NCBI GenBank assembly: GCA_021832345.1
Contig: JAKBKY010000001.1
Span: 148,385 to 212,384 of the forward strand
Direction: 5' to 3'
DNA length: 64,000 nucleotides
Source: a bacterium
GTDB taxonomy: Bacteria; Vulcanimicrobiota; Vulcanimicrobiia; Vulcanimicrobiales; Vulcanimicrobiaceae
The notes under the pieces: generated by a model
What the model was told of the DNA's origin: nothing
Databases searched by the model: none
What the model saw: the letters and a program-made list of their open reading frames with translations, nothing else
Made by a program: the position numbers and the translations under genes
Part shown: one piece after another, positions 50,085 to 58,665 of the stretch
How the letters are laid out: every line of letters begins with the position of its first letter
How positions within the stretch are numbered: position 1 is the first letter of the stretch

Positions 50085-50975
50085 CTAGCCGGGGCTGGTC
50101 GTCTGCTTATGCGCCGGGCTGACGGCCAGGCGCGCCAGCATCTCCGGAGTCGGAGTCTTGATCTCCCACGCGAGCCGCAAGCGGCGAAGCATACGGATCA
50201 CCAGCCACGTGGAGTCGAACTCGAACCAGCGCAGGCCGTGGCGCGCCGACGACGGGAAGGCGTGATGGTTGTTATGCCAGCCCTCACCAAAAGCCATGAT
50301 GCCGACCCACCAGCAGTTGGTCGAACGATCTCCGGTCCGGTAGCTGCGATACCCCGTCGTGTGCGACGCGCTGTTGACCAGCCACGTGACGTGGTAGAGC
50401 ACCACGATCCGAACAAAGATGCCCCAGATGACAAACGGCCAGCCGCCGAGCGCAAAGAACGCCACGGCAAGCAGCAGTTGTAAGGGCACCGCAAAGCGCT
50501 CGAGAAAGCGATAGTAGGGGTCGTTCACCAGCTCCGGCGCCCAGCGGGCGTACTCGTCCGGAGCCAGACGGTCCGCATTGGCGCGATACAACCATTCGAC
50601 GTGCGCCCATCCAATGCCGCGATGGATGTTGTGCGGATCGCCCGCAGCATCGGTAAAGGCGTGGTGCTTGCGATGGGTCGCAACCCACTCGATCGGGCCG
50701 CCTTGCAGCGCGAGCGTCCCCAGCAAGCCGGCGACATACTCCACCGGCCGCGAGAGCTTCAGGCTGCGGTGCGTGAGAAAACGGTGGAACGAGAGCGCGA
50801 CGCCCAGGCCGCCGCAGAGCCAGAAGGCCGCCACCGCCAGCGCAACGGCGGGCCATGAGAAGAAGACCGGGAGAAACGCCAGCAATGCACCGAGGTGCAG
50901 AATGGCTAAGCCGATCCCGGTCGTATAACTGCGCTGCCTAGGTCGCGCCGTCTCGGCGCTCAAAGTCTCTTGCAT
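50085..50975 (-). CDS. Acyl-CoA/fatty acid delta-9-type desaturase
   Basis: Membrane di-iron desaturase, 296 residues with two hydrophobic hairpins. The three histidine boxes are HRFLTH, HRKHH and HNNHH, in the order and spacing of delta-9 (DesC/OLE1) enzymes. Introduces a cis double bond into saturated acyl chains and needs oxygen, so the organism is at least facultatively aerobic. No electron-transfer partner is adjacent. Confidence 0.92.
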   Translation of the reverse strand: MQETLSAETARPRQRSYTTGIGLAILHLGALLAFLPVFFSWPAVALAVAAFWLCGGLGVALSFHRFLTHRSLKLSRPVEYVAGLLGTLALQGGPIEWVATHRKHHAFTDAAGDPHNIHRGIGWAHVEWLYRANADRLAPDEYARWAPELVNDPYYRFLERFAVPLQLLLAVAFFALGGWPFVIWGIFVRIVVLYHVTWLVNSASHTTGYRSYRTGDRSTNCWWVGIMAFGEGWHNNHHAFPSSARHGLRWFEFDSTWLVIRMLRRLRLAWEIKTPTPEMLARLAVSPAHKQTTSPG

Positions 50976-51395
50976 CGGTGGCCTTTTCCTTGACGGATGG
51001 GGGCTACTTCGATCTTACCCTTCCGCAGGCAGAGCCCTCGCTGCCTCCGGCGAGGGCGCCAAGGTTAGCGAGGCTGCCGCCAATACGCCGGACGCGATGC
51101 GTCGAAACGCGCTGATCGAGCGCCGCACACCCATAGGCGACAGCGACGTGACGACTCGGCCAGCCCAACATCGTCATCGACACGGTCGTCGATATCTTGC
51201 CGAAGAAGCACTAGCGCGTCCGCGCTTGAGGCCGTCATGCCGACAGGCGACGATGACCTCATCAAGTTTTAACCTGAGCAGTGAAAACCCGTTCATCGCT
51301 TGGCACGCAACGACAACCGCTGGACGAGCGTTGTCAGCGTTTCTCAATGAACTATCAGCTAGAGGGGATAGCATGAGCCATCGGAGGATCTGACC
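50976..51395. other. 420-nt intergenic region without a supported gene
   Basis: Between the divergent desaturase and efflux genes. It contains an 8-bp hairpin (GCCCTCGC 51034-51041 with GCGAGGGC 51050-51057) in the desaturase 5' region and the dyad and promoter listed separately at 51312-51358. Short frames here lack ribosome-binding sites and family features. Confidence 0.5.
51312..51358 (+). promoter_or_regulatory. Putative promoter with overlapping dyad upstream of the efflux operon
   Basis: GACAACCGCT (51312-51321) and AGCGTTGTC (51327-51335) form a dyad with one extra base. The right arm runs into TTGTCA (51331-51336), a 5/6 match to a -35 box, followed after 16 bases by TATCAG (51353-51358), 4/6 to -10. 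A repressor bound to the dyad would cover the -35 region. Predicted by eye only. Confidence 0.35.
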
Positions 51396-52916
51396 ATGGC
51401 TTCACAATCGCTACCACGCATGAGGGAAATAGACTCTGTTTGGCGATGGGTTCAGACGACGCCGTATCGCCGATTGTTGTGGTTCGCCGGTGCGCTCGCC
51501 GTCCTCGCGATCGCCGGCATCCTCGCGGCGACGCGCACCCGCGCGAACATTTCCTACACCACCGTCCCAGTGCTTTCGCAGACTCTCGCCCAGAGCGTCA
51601 CGGCATCGGGAACGGTGAACCCACAGAACAGCATCTCCGTCGGTACGCAGGCCTCCGGAACGATCGCTGCGATCTTCGTCGATTTCAATAGTAAGGTAAC
51701 CAAAGGTGAGGTCCTCGCGCGGCTCGATCCAAGCACCTTCCAAGCCCAGCTCGCTCAGGCGCAGGCCAGCCTCGCGCAGGCGCAAGCTCAAGCGCAGGCC
51801 GCGGCCTCCAACGCGACGGGCGGACTCTCAAGCATCACGATTGCACGTGACAATAACGTCGCAGAACGCGCAGCAGTAGCCTCCGCACAAGCAAACATCG
51901 CTAAGGCAACGTCGACCCTGCAACTCGCGCAGGCACAGGAGACACGCGATGCAAGCCTCTTCGCCCAGGGGTATCTCGCACGGACTCAGATGGATACCGA
52001 CCGCTCAACGGTTGCACAGGATCAAGCCGCCGTCGTCGCCGCGCAATCCGCTGCAGCGCAGGCACATGCGCAAGCCCAAGCCGGCGGCGCCGGCGTGTCG
52101 CTGACCTCTGCAACCGCACAGGCGCAAGGCGCGAGTGCACAGGCTGCGCAAGCCACGGTACAGTTGGAGTCTGCCATCGTAGACGAGGACCAACTCAATC
52201 TCTCGCACACCGTCATCACCTCACCGGTGACTGGAACCGTCGTGGCGCGCGATGTTTCAGTCGGCCAGACCGTCGCAGCGTCGTTCAGCACTCCAACACT
52301 CTTCACGATCGCGCAGAACCTCGCTAAGATGGAAGTCGATATCAACGTCGGTGAGACGGATATCGGCAGCGTGAAGGCCGCAGACCCCGTCGCCTTTACC
52401 GTGCTCGCCTACCCGACGCGCGTCTTTCACGGCACGGTCGCACAAGTGCGCATCAACCCCCAGACGCTCGCTAATGTCGTCACCTACGCCGTCGTTGTCG
52501 ATGTGAACAACCCTGACGGCGCACTGCTCCCGGGCATGACCGCGAACGCCACGATCCAAACCGCCAGCGTTCCTCACGCACTCGTCGTGCCGCTGGCCGC
52601 GCTCGGCTGGAATCCTTCGGGCAGAAGCGCCTCCGGCGCATCGCCCTGGGGGAAGGTCGCAGGTGGCAGCGCCAGCGGCCCTGTGAACCCAGGCGCCCAC
52701 GCGACGCTCTTCGTCCTTCGCAATGGAGTTCCTAAGCGCGTCAACGTCACGGTGTCGCTAGCGACCAGCACACAGGCCGCCGTTGTGCCGATGCTCACCG
52801 ATGGCCTCAAAGCCGGCGACTCCGTCATCGTCGGTTCGACAGGGGCGGCACGCACCAGCAAGCACGGGCCCATCGTGCGTTCTCCGGTCGCCGGCGCACT
52901 GCGAGGGCTGCGCTGA
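51396..52916 (+). CDS. Efflux periplasmic adaptor subunit, MacA/YknX type
   Basis: Membrane-fusion protein of 506 residues, longer than MacA (about 370). One N-terminal membrane helix (about 27-45), lipoyl/barrel-sandwich halves (SVTASGTVNPQNSISVGTQASG; LSHTVITSPVTGTVVARDVSVGQTV), and between them a long coiled coil rich in Gln/Ala (AQAQASLAQAQAQAQ type, about 110-260), then beta-barrel and membrane-proximal domains. ATG at 51396 with GGAGG nine bases upstream. Stop overlaps the ATPase start by one base. Confidence 0.9.
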   Translation: MASQSLPRMREIDSVWRWVQTTPYRRLLWFAGALAVLAIAGILAATRTRANISYTTVPVLSQTLAQSVTASGTVNPQNSISVGTQASGTIAAIFVDFNSKVTKGEVLARLDPSTFQAQLAQAQASLAQAQAQAQAAASNATGGLSSITIARDNNVAERAAVASAQANIAKATSTLQLAQAQETRDASLFAQGYLARTQMDTDRSTVAQDQAAVVAAQSAAAQAHAQAQAGGAGVSLTSATAQAQGASAQAAQATVQLESAIVDEDQLNLSHTVITSPVTGTVVARDVSVGQTVAASFSTPTLFTIAQNLAKMEVDINVGETDIGSVKAADPVAFTVLAYPTRVFHGTVAQVRINPQTLANVVTYAVVVDVNNPDGALLPGMTANATIQTASVPHALVVPLAALGWNPSGRSASGASPWGKVAGGSASGPVNPGAHATLFVLRNGVPKRVNVTVSLATSTQAAVVPMLTDGLKAGDSVIVGSTGAARTSKHGPIVRSPVAGALRGLR

Positions 52917-53617
52917 TGAGCAATGTCGTCGACGTGCAAAGATTGCGCAAGGTGTACCCGATGGATGCCGATGAGGTCATCGCGCTGGCAGCAGTCGACC
53001 TCACCATCGAGTCCGGTGAGTTCATTGCCGTGATGGGCCCCTCGGGCTCGGGCAAATCAACGTTCATGCAGATCGTGGGGATGCTCGATCGCCCCACGTC
53101 CGGCGACTACCATTTTGAAGGCCGGGATGTTGCTTCGCTGCGCGACGACGAGCGTGCAGCTATCCGTAGTCGCCGCCTCGGTTTCGTCTTTCAGTCCTAC
53201 AATCTGCTCTCACGAACCAGCGCCCTGGAAAATGTCGAGCTTCCAATGGTCTACGCCGGTGTGCCGGAACACGAACGCAGGAGGGTGGCCCTTGAGATGA
53301 TGTCCATCGTCGGCGTCGAGCAGCTCGCACGACATGGCTCGAACCAGATGTCAGGCGGCCAACAGCAACGCGTGGCGATCGCCCGTGCGCTCGTCAACAA
53401 TCCCGGCTTGATCCTCGCCGACGAACCCACCGGGGCCCTCGACACCAAGACGTCGCTCGATGTCATGCGGCTCTTCACAGAGTTGAATCAAGAGCGTGGC
53501 ATCACGATCATGCTCGTGACCCATGAAGCCGACATCGCGGCATTCGCACGTCGCATCGTGACGTTTCGCGACGGGCACATCCTCTCTGATGTTGCCAACG
53601 AAGAGAGGGCTGCATGA
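52916..53617 (+). CDS. ABC transporter ATP-binding protein, MacB/YknY type
   Basis: 233-residue ATPase: Walker A GPSGSGKS, signature [15 protein letters not shown], Walker B LILADEP followed by TGALD, and H-loop VTHEAD. The LolD/MacB subfamily is indicated by the ALD sequence after Walker B. Provides energy to the FtsX-type permease encoded next. Overlaps of 1 and 4 nt with its neighbours. Confidence 0.94.
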   Translation: MSNVVDVQRLRKVYPMDADEVIALAAVDLTIESGEFIAVMGPSGSGKSTFMQIVGMLDRPTSGDYHFEGRDVASLRDDERAAIRSRRLGFVFQSYNLLSRTSALENVELPMVYAGVPEHERRRVALEMMSIVGVEQLARHGSNQMSGGQQQRVAIARALVNNPGLILADEPTGALDTKTSLDVMRLFTELNQERGITIMLVTHEADIAAFARRIVTFRDGHILSDVANEERAA

Positions 53618-54831
53618 ATCTCTTGGCGACCATCCGCCTTGCCTTCAATGCACTCGTGCGGAATAAGGCTCGCTCGCTCCTCACGATGCTCGGCATCGTC
53701 ATCGGCGTGGCCGCGGTCATCATTACCGTCGCGATCGGGGTCGGCGCACGGGTTTCGGTGCAGCAGCGCATCGCGAGCCTGGGTGCAAATCTGATTATCG
53801 TGCAACCCGGCAGCGTCACCCAAGGCGGCGTGCGCACCGGCTTTGGCGGCGCTTCGACGCTCACGCCGCAGGACGGCATGGCCATCGCGCAACTTCCCGG
53901 CGTCGCGGCGGTTTCGCCGATCGTCAATATGCGCACGCAGGCCGTCGCCGGCGGGAACAACTGGCAGACGCTGATCACCGGCGTCGCACCAACCTACACC
54001 TATATTAAGTCCTGGTCATTGGCGAGCGGACGCTTCTTCTCTCAGAGCGAAGTGAACTCCATCGCAAAGGTTGCCGTCCTCGGGCAAACGGACGTGCATG
54101 AGCTGTTTCCCAACGGTGCCTCTCCGATCGGACAGACCGTCAACATCAAAGGCTCGCCGTTTACCGTCATCGGGACGCTCGCCGCCCGCGGTCAAAGCGG
54201 CATGGGGCAAGACCAGGACGATGTCATTCTCATTCCCTATACGTCGGAGATGCAGCGACTGACGGGGCTAAAAACCGTCAATCTGTTGATGATCTCCGCA
54301 GCGGGAGCCTCCCAGATCATCCCGGTTCAGAACGAAGTCACTGCATTACTCGCCGCCCGCCATCGAATCGTTGCACCACAGCCATATGACTTTCAGGTGC
54401 GTAACCTCCAAGCGTTTGCTCAAGCGGCCTCCTCGACCGGCGCGGTCATGGAGTTCCTGCTCGCGGGTGTCGCCGCCGTCTCTCTGCTCGTCGGGGGTAT
54501 CGGCATCATGAACATCATGCTCGTTTCAGTGACGGAGCGAACGCGCGAGATCGGCCTGCGCATGGCGGTCGGGGCGCGCGCACGCGACATTCTGCGGCAG
54601 TTTCTTACCGAGTCGATCGTGCTCTCGACGCTCGGCGGGTTGCTCGGCGTCATGGTCGGCATCCTGGGGACGGTGTTTGTCGCGCTCAGCGCGCACTGGC
54701 CAACCATCATCCCGCCGCAGTGGGTCCTCGCAGCGGTCGGTTTCTCCGGCATGGTCGGGATCTTCTTCGGTTACTATCCCGCGCAGAAAGCCGCACACCT
54801 CAACCCGATCGACGCCCTACGCTTCGAATAG
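53614..54831 (+). CDS. ABC transporter permease, MacB/FtsX type
   Basis: 405 residues: N-terminal membrane helix, MacB periplasmic core domain (about 45-245), and three C-terminal helices with the family stretch GGIGIMNIMLVSVTERTREIG. In MacB the ATPase and permease are fused; here they are separate, as in Bacillus YknYZ. With the adaptor this is a complete tripartite inner-membrane assembly. Likely substrates are peptides, lipids or macrolide-like compounds; none can be inferred. Confidence 0.93.
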   Translation: MNLLATIRLAFNALVRNKARSLLTMLGIVIGVAAVIITVAIGVGARVSVQQRIASLGANLIIVQPGSVTQGGVRTGFGGASTLTPQDGMAIAQLPGVAAVSPIVNMRTQAVAGGNNWQTLITGVAPTYTYIKSWSLASGRFFSQSEVNSIAKVAVLGQTDVHELFPNGASPIGQTVNIKGSPFTVIGTLAARGQSGMGQDQDDVILIPYTSEMQRLTGLKTVNLLMISAAGASQIIPVQNEVTALLAARHRIVAPQPYDFQVRNLQAFAQAASSTGAVMEFLLAGVAAVSLLVGGIGIMNIMLVSVTERTREIGLRMAVGARARDILRQFLTESIVLSTLGGLLGVMVGILGTVFVALSAHWPTIIPPQWVLAAVGFSGMVGIFFGYYPAQKAAHLNPIDALRFE

Positions 54832-54905
54832 CCCGTCGATCGACACGATGGCACGTAGTCGATATCACGCAGAAGCTTACCTGCTGCAACAGAGAACGCC
54901 TTCGC

Positions 54906-55292
54906 TCACGGGTCCCCGTGCAGATGTTCGGCAATTCGCGTGAAGAGCTCGCGCAGCACGACGGCCTCGTTATGCTCCGTATCCTTTGCGGCATACACGA
55001 GCGTGATCGTCTTCGCGCTCCTCGCGAGCTTGAGCAACTCTTCAATGGTTTCGCTCGCGTTGGCGCTTGCGAGTTCGGCGCGATACCGCTTGCAGAACTC
55101 GGTCCATCGAGCAGGATCGTGCGCAAACCATTGCCGTAACGTCGTGCTGGGCGCCAACGCCTTTGCCCATGTGTCGAGACGGAGATCCTCTTTCCTCACT
55201 CCGCGCGGCCAGAGGCGATCCACGAGAATCCGAAATCCGTCATCTCTGACCGGCTTGTCGTACGCGCGCTTGAGCTGGATCATCAACGTCAT
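54906..55292 (-). CDS. DUF488 family protein (YeaO-like)
   Basis: 128 residues with the family pattern: KRAYDKP near the N-terminus, RILVDRLWPRGV, a central WFAHDPARWTEFCKRYRAEL, and TLVYAAKDTEHNEAVVL at the C-terminus. Biochemical role unknown. The start at 55292 has GGAG six bases upstream; the frame runs further upstream to 55391 through low-quality sequence. Confidence 0.85.
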   Translation of the reverse strand: MTLMIQLKRAYDKPVRDDGFRILVDRLWPRGVRKEDLRLDTWAKALAPSTTLRQWFAHDPARWTEFCKRYRAELASANASETIEELLKLARSAKTITLVYAAKDTEHNEAVVLRELFTRIAEHLHGDP

Positions 55293-55457
55293 AACCATCT
55301 CCAAGTTGAACCCCGGCGCTGCACGCGACGGCGGTCGAGCGCGCGTTGCGAACAGCCGCCGCGAGGGCTGCGCCGGGCGCAGTCTTCGCATGCAATGCTG
55401 GAAAATCAGTGCGGTATCCTAGCCGCCACCGCCACGCGGCGCCGGCGTAGCTTCGAT

Positions 55458-55514
55458 CTAAAGCAGTACCTTGGCGATGAGAATACCTATGATGATGAGG
55501 ACCAATGCCCACAT
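55458..55514 (-). CDS. Possible 18-residue single-pass membrane microprotein
   Basis: ATG at 55514 opens a frame of 18 codons encoding MWALVLIIIGILIAKVLL and a TAG stop. AAAAGGGGG lies 8 bases upstream, a strong ribosome-binding site for so short a frame. Apart from Trp and one Lys the peptide is entirely hydrophobic, enough for one membrane span. It stands alone in the 276-nt gap between DUF488 and the secreted protein gene. No family is recognised and no homology could be tested. Confidence 0.4.
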   Translation of the reverse strand: MWALVLIIIGILIAKVLL

Positions 55515-55668
55515 GAGCGGAACCCCCTTTTCAAGCTGGCGGTAAAGTCATGGCGCTTATGTACCCCACAGGACGCCAAGCAAAACCAAACCGCAGGTCG
55601 CTCATTTTCCCCGAAAGCGGTGCAAGAAAAGCAGCGGGAATGTCCCAAAAGCCAGGGAAGTCTTCACG

Positions 55669-56517
55669 ATGTCGTCCGCTCCCTTCGCACCTCATGCACT
55701 CGCCGTCACGTTGCTATGTACATTCGTTAGCACTAGCCGCTTAACGGGCATCGCAGACGCGCAACCTGCCGCCCCCAGCGCAACCGCATCACCATCGCCG
55801 GGCAGTACCGTTGCGCTTGGCACGATCGAGGCCAAGTCCGTCCTTGCGATGAGGGCGCAGGCATCGCCGGCGCTCATCTCATACAATGAGACCTTCGTCC
55901 CGAAGGGTCTGGGGCTACGAATTCTCCAAGTCCACGAAAAGGCCGTCGTTCATGTCGCGTTTTCGTCGGCTACAACACCGCAGACCTTTCAGGTTACGCA
56001 GCATGCCGGGCGGAATACTACCGCTATCCTTGATACGCGCTCAAAGCAACGCTATGTCGCGCAACGCCCATTTTGGTCCGCAGTATGGTCAACGGTTCAT
56101 CACAGTAAACCGACCGCTTCGCCATCACCGGCTCAAACAACGGTGCTCCTCGGCGTCAGGAAGAAGATGATCGGCAGCCTTCTTGCCCCGAGCAGCAAGG
56201 ACTACACCGTTTCATTCGCTGGGACGCAGACTCTCGATGGCTCGTCGGTGTATCACCTTCACTTCGTCGCGCGGAAGGACGCCGCCGCGCATCCCCTTAC
56301 CGACGTTTTCATCGATACGCATTCGTATCTGGTTCGCAGAGCCGTCGCAGCCTTCAGCGAAAGCACCCCCGCCAGCGTGACCGGAACTCTGACGTTAAAC
56401 TTCGGCCAAGTCGACGGTTTTTGGTTGGTTCATTCCGGCAACGTTACCGCTACCGTACACGCGTTCTTTCGACAAGTCTCCGGGAGCGCGGAATTTTCGG
56501 TCTCGCGCTCGCTATGA
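55669..56517 (+). CDS. Secreted protein with LolA/outer-membrane-lipoprotein-sorting-like fold, unassigned
   Basis: 282 residues. The N-terminus has a signal-peptide-like hydrophobic stretch (about 8-25), then a Pro/Ala/Ser linker. The rest is beta-rich, with repeated patterns such as RKKMIGSLL, YTVSFAGTQTLDGSSVYHLHF and DVFIDTHSYLVRRAV. These resemble LolA/LppX-type half-barrels that carry lipids, but this is a guess from pattern. The 3' end overlaps the methyltransferase gene by 4 nt. Confidence 0.6.
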   Translation: MSSAPFAPHALAVTLLCTFVSTSRLTGIADAQPAAPSATASPSPGSTVALGTIEAKSVLAMRAQASPALISYNETFVPKGLGLRILQVHEKAVVHVAFSSATTPQTFQVTQHAGRNTTAILDTRSKQRYVAQRPFWSAVWSTVHHSKPTASPSPAQTTVLLGVRKKMIGSLLAPSSKDYTVSFAGTQTLDGSSVYHLHFVARKDAAAHPLTDVFIDTHSYLVRRAVAAFSESTPASVTGTLTLNFGQVDGFWLVHSGNVTATVHAFFRQVSGSAEFSVSRSL

Positions 56518-57284
56518 CGGCCCGTGATGGCTTTGATTCCATGTATCGAGCGATCAACACCAGTCTCGCCTATCGCGCTGCTGTGCGCGCATCGGAAACC
56601 GGGCTGCCTGATTGGCTCGTGCCCTTCAGTTTCATCAATGCTGCATTGCTGGAACTAATTACCGCAACGCTTCGGCTCGGCACCGGCGATACCGTCATCG
56701 ACCTGGCGTGTGGCACGGGCGGTGCCGGAGTCTGGGTCGCCGAGCGGACCGGTGCCGCACTCATCGGCGTAGACTTCGCCCCAGCCGCGATCGAAGCAGC
56801 GACGCTCCTTGCCGAGCGCCGCTGCCCCGGGGGGCAGGCGCGCTTCATCACGGCGGAAGCGACCGCCACGGAGCTGCCGGCCGCCTGTGCCTCAGCCGTC
56901 ATGTGCATCGATGCGCTCATGTTCATCGATGCAGCGGCTGTCGCAACAGAGATCGCCCGATTACTCAAACCGGGCGGCATCTTCATCGCAACAGCGGCGG
57001 AGTCGCTCGGCGAAGCGCTTCTCCCGACGCTGGTAGCCGACTATCGCCCGATCTTTGAAGAGGTCGGCTTTAGGACGCTGCGTTATGAAGAACTTGCCGG
57101 CCACGACACACAGCGGCTCGCGTTCTACCACGCATTAGAGAAGCATGCCGATGCCTTGCGTGCCGAAATCGGCGATGCGGCCGAGCGTCTCCTCGCGGAA
57201 GCGCGCAACGGCTTAGAGCGCGCGGTCCACAACACGCGGCGCGTGCGCCAGGTACTGTTCATCGCCGAACGCGCCGATGCTTAG
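56514..57284 (+). CDS. SAM-dependent methyltransferase, class I
   Basis: 256 residues with the Rossmann-fold motif I VIDLACGTGGAG (about residue 62), motif II IGVDFAPAAIEAA, motif post-III LLKPGGIFIATAAES. Ubiquinone/sterol-type small-molecule methyltransferases look like this; the substrate is unknown. ATG at 56514 overlaps the preceding stop as ATGA, so the two are co-translated. Confidence 0.85.
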   Translation: MTARDGFDSMYRAINTSLAYRAAVRASETGLPDWLVPFSFINAALLELITATLRLGTGDTVIDLACGTGGAGVWVAERTGAALIGVDFAPAAIEAATLLAERRCPGGQARFITAEATATELPAACASAVMCIDALMFIDAAAVATEIARLLKPGGIFIATAAESLGEALLPTLVADYRPIFEEVGFRTLRYEELAGHDTQRLAFYHALEKHADALRAEIGDAAERLLAEARNGLERAVHNTRRVRQVLFIAERADA

Positions 57285-57369
57285 GGGTGAAGCACAGCCC
57301 CGCACGACGCGTTCACGAACACAGGCTACAATAACCTTGAATTTCATCACTTGAAGCTGTGAGGAAAAC

Positions 57370-57633
57370 ATGCAAGCGACATGGGAGCCACACGAAAAGC
57401 ACGGCCGGCTGACCAAGCAGAGCGACCTGCCCGATACGGCCTTTGCTTTCCCCGGAGCACGCAAGGAACCGATGACCGATGCACAGCATGTCCGAAATGC
57501 GGTGGCGCGCTTTGATCAGGTCGAAGGCGTCTCCAATGCCGAGCGCGAGTTGGCGTTTGAGAACATTCAGAAGGCGGCGCAGCACTACGGCGTTACCCTG
57601 ACCGAGACGTCGTGGAAAGAACTCATGAAATAG
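57370..57633 (+). CDS. Small conserved protein, DUF6582-like
   Basis: 87 residues. The pattern LPDTAFAFPGARKEPMTDAQHVRNAVARFDQVEGVS, seen here as DLPDTAFAFP...KEP...HVRNAVARF...VEGVS, followed by AxxNIQKAAQHYGV, matches small proteins I know as DUF6582, common in soil bacteria and phage-type regions. Function unknown, cytoplasmic. A GAGG site lies upstream of the ATG. Confidence 0.65.
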   Translation: MQATWEPHEKHGRLTKQSDLPDTAFAFPGARKEPMTDAQHVRNAVARFDQVEGVSNAERELAFENIQKAAQHYGVTLTETSWKELMK

Positions 57634-57674
57634 TTGTCCGATCAGCGGAGTACGCGCGGTCTGTTCGATCCTGC

Positions 57675-57703
57675 TTGACATGCGCCACCGGAGGGCACAT
57701 TAT
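57675..57703 (+). promoter_or_regulatory. Putative sigma-70 promoter upstream of the small membrane protein
   Basis: TTGACA (57675-57680, 6/6), 17 bases, then CATTAT (57698-57703, 4/6 to TATAAT); a TATGAT begins three bases later. It ends 47 nt before the start of the gene at 57751. This is the best promoter match I found in the window. Confidence 0.5.
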
Positions 57704-57750
57704 GATTCTTGGTACGCATGCGACGGCAACCTCTTCGGGAGAAGGTGCAC

Positions 57751-58119
57751 ATGAATAGCTGGAATTGGCGTACGCTGTTGCCGCTTGGTGCGGCAGTCAT
57801 CGTTATAGCAGTCATTATCAACATTGCAATCGTGGCCACGTGGGTACATGGGACATCCGCGGGAGCATACGGCAACGGTGAGTATGGCCCGATGATGGGA
57901 CCATGGATGTGGTCGGGCATGGGATTTTTCTGGATCTATCCGATCATCGGCTTCTTGTTCATAATGATGCTGATCGCGATCGTTGGGCGCGCATTCTTTG
58001 GGGAGCAGGCACGACCATTGCCAGCCGACTGGGCGGTGTGCCCGTATTGCGGTACGCGGCGAAATCACAGCGAGTCGACTGAAATACGCCCCGCATCGGA
58101 CGAACTGGAGAATCGCTGA
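57751..58119 (+). CDS. Small two-helix membrane protein with C-terminal zinc-ribbon-like motif
   Basis: 122 residues. Two membrane helices (about 10-30 and 55-80) are linked by a Gly/Tyr/Met/Trp-rich extracytoplasmic segment (GPMMGPWMWSGMGFFW). The cytoplasmic tail contains CPYCGTRR, half of a zinc ribbon. Met-rich linkers of this kind occur in SHOCT-type and metal-response small proteins, but no family is assigned. The ATG at 57751 has GAGAAGG five bases upstream; a GTG/ATG further upstream is less likely. Confidence 0.65.
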   Translation: MNSWNWRTLLPLGAAVIVIAVIINIAIVATWVHGTSAGAYGNGEYGPMMGPWMWSGMGFFWIYPIIGFLFIMMLIAIVGRAFFGEQARPLPADWAVCPYCGTRRNHSESTEIRPASDELENR

Positions 58120-58439
58120 CCCAAGATCCAGCCAAGATGGAACCGATGCACGACCATTGGGGTGTGCATTCGTGCCACAACGGAGCTGTCGGCGCCGCGA
58201 TAAGGTAAACCCACCTCCGCCGGGTTAAGGCGCCCCCTTCCCGGAATGGCGTTCGCGTCAGCAAGCGTTACGAATAGGAACAGCGGCCGCCCCATTGCAG
58301 GGCAGCTCCCAGCCGACCTCCCAAGTTGCGCAGAGTTGTCGACGGTTGGCCTCGACGGCAATCGTTGGGTAACGTTGGGTGGAGTTCTCGGGACGGGCTC
58401 TTTCCAGCCAATGCAGGACTACTTGGTCGTGTCGGGATT
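58120..58439. other. Intergenic stretch without a supported gene
   Basis: Frames in this stretch lack ribosome-binding sites and recognisable motifs. It is probably the eroded remainder of the AbiEi-type locus, since the reading frame of the relic stays open on the minus strand but its sequence no longer resembles the family. Confidence 0.4.
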
Positions 58440-58607
58440 TTTCCGAGCGCTGACGGTTCCCGCAGCCTAAGACTGATGCGCTCTAGCCGGCCCCGCTCGA
58501 CCATACCCGCGTCGGCCGCCGACCGGGTGGTCACGAAGCCTTCGTTTTCGGAGGCAAGCTCAAAGAGCGCGTCGAGGTGGTTCTTGGGAACGTCAAAATG
58601 TTACCAT
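58440..58607 (-). pseudogene. Decayed AbiEi-type antitoxin/transcriptional regulator
   Basis: From the ATG at 58607 the minus strand reads MVTF, then one extra T in a four-base run (58595-58598) breaks the frame. After skipping it the product reads DVPKNHLDALFELASENEG, FVTTRSAADAGM, then VERGRLERISLRLREP. This is the N-terminal winged-helix region of AbiEi-type antitoxins, where LxELASxxxGxxTTxQAxxAG is followed by GRLERISRGLYR. Several residues between DAG and VERGR are missing, and nothing recognisable follows. No AbiEii toxin remains. Confidence 0.6.
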
Positions 58608-58619
58608 GGCGGTGACATT
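58597..58619. promoter_or_regulatory. Palindromic operator at the AbiEi-type relic
   Basis: AATGTTACC, five bases, GGTGACATT: arms match at 8 of 9 positions. It spans the start codon of the decayed AbiEi-like gene, the place where AbiEi-type antitoxins repress their own operon. A longer imperfect repeat extends the arms to 58587 and 58630 (GGAA...TTCC ends). Confidence 0.5.
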
Positions 58620-58665
58620 CTGAAAATTCCTGGGCGTTACTGGCTCATTGAAGCCTGTTCCCGTC

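Noticed and set aside
51097-51393. 98-codon plus-strand frame before the efflux operon
   Set aside because: No ribosome-binding site or recognisable motif, and it covers the predicted promoter and dyad.
58587-58630. Inverted repeat read as an IS21-type transposon end
   Set aside because: The arms overlap the start of the AbiEi-like frame and fit an antitoxin operator better; no transposase fragments were found.
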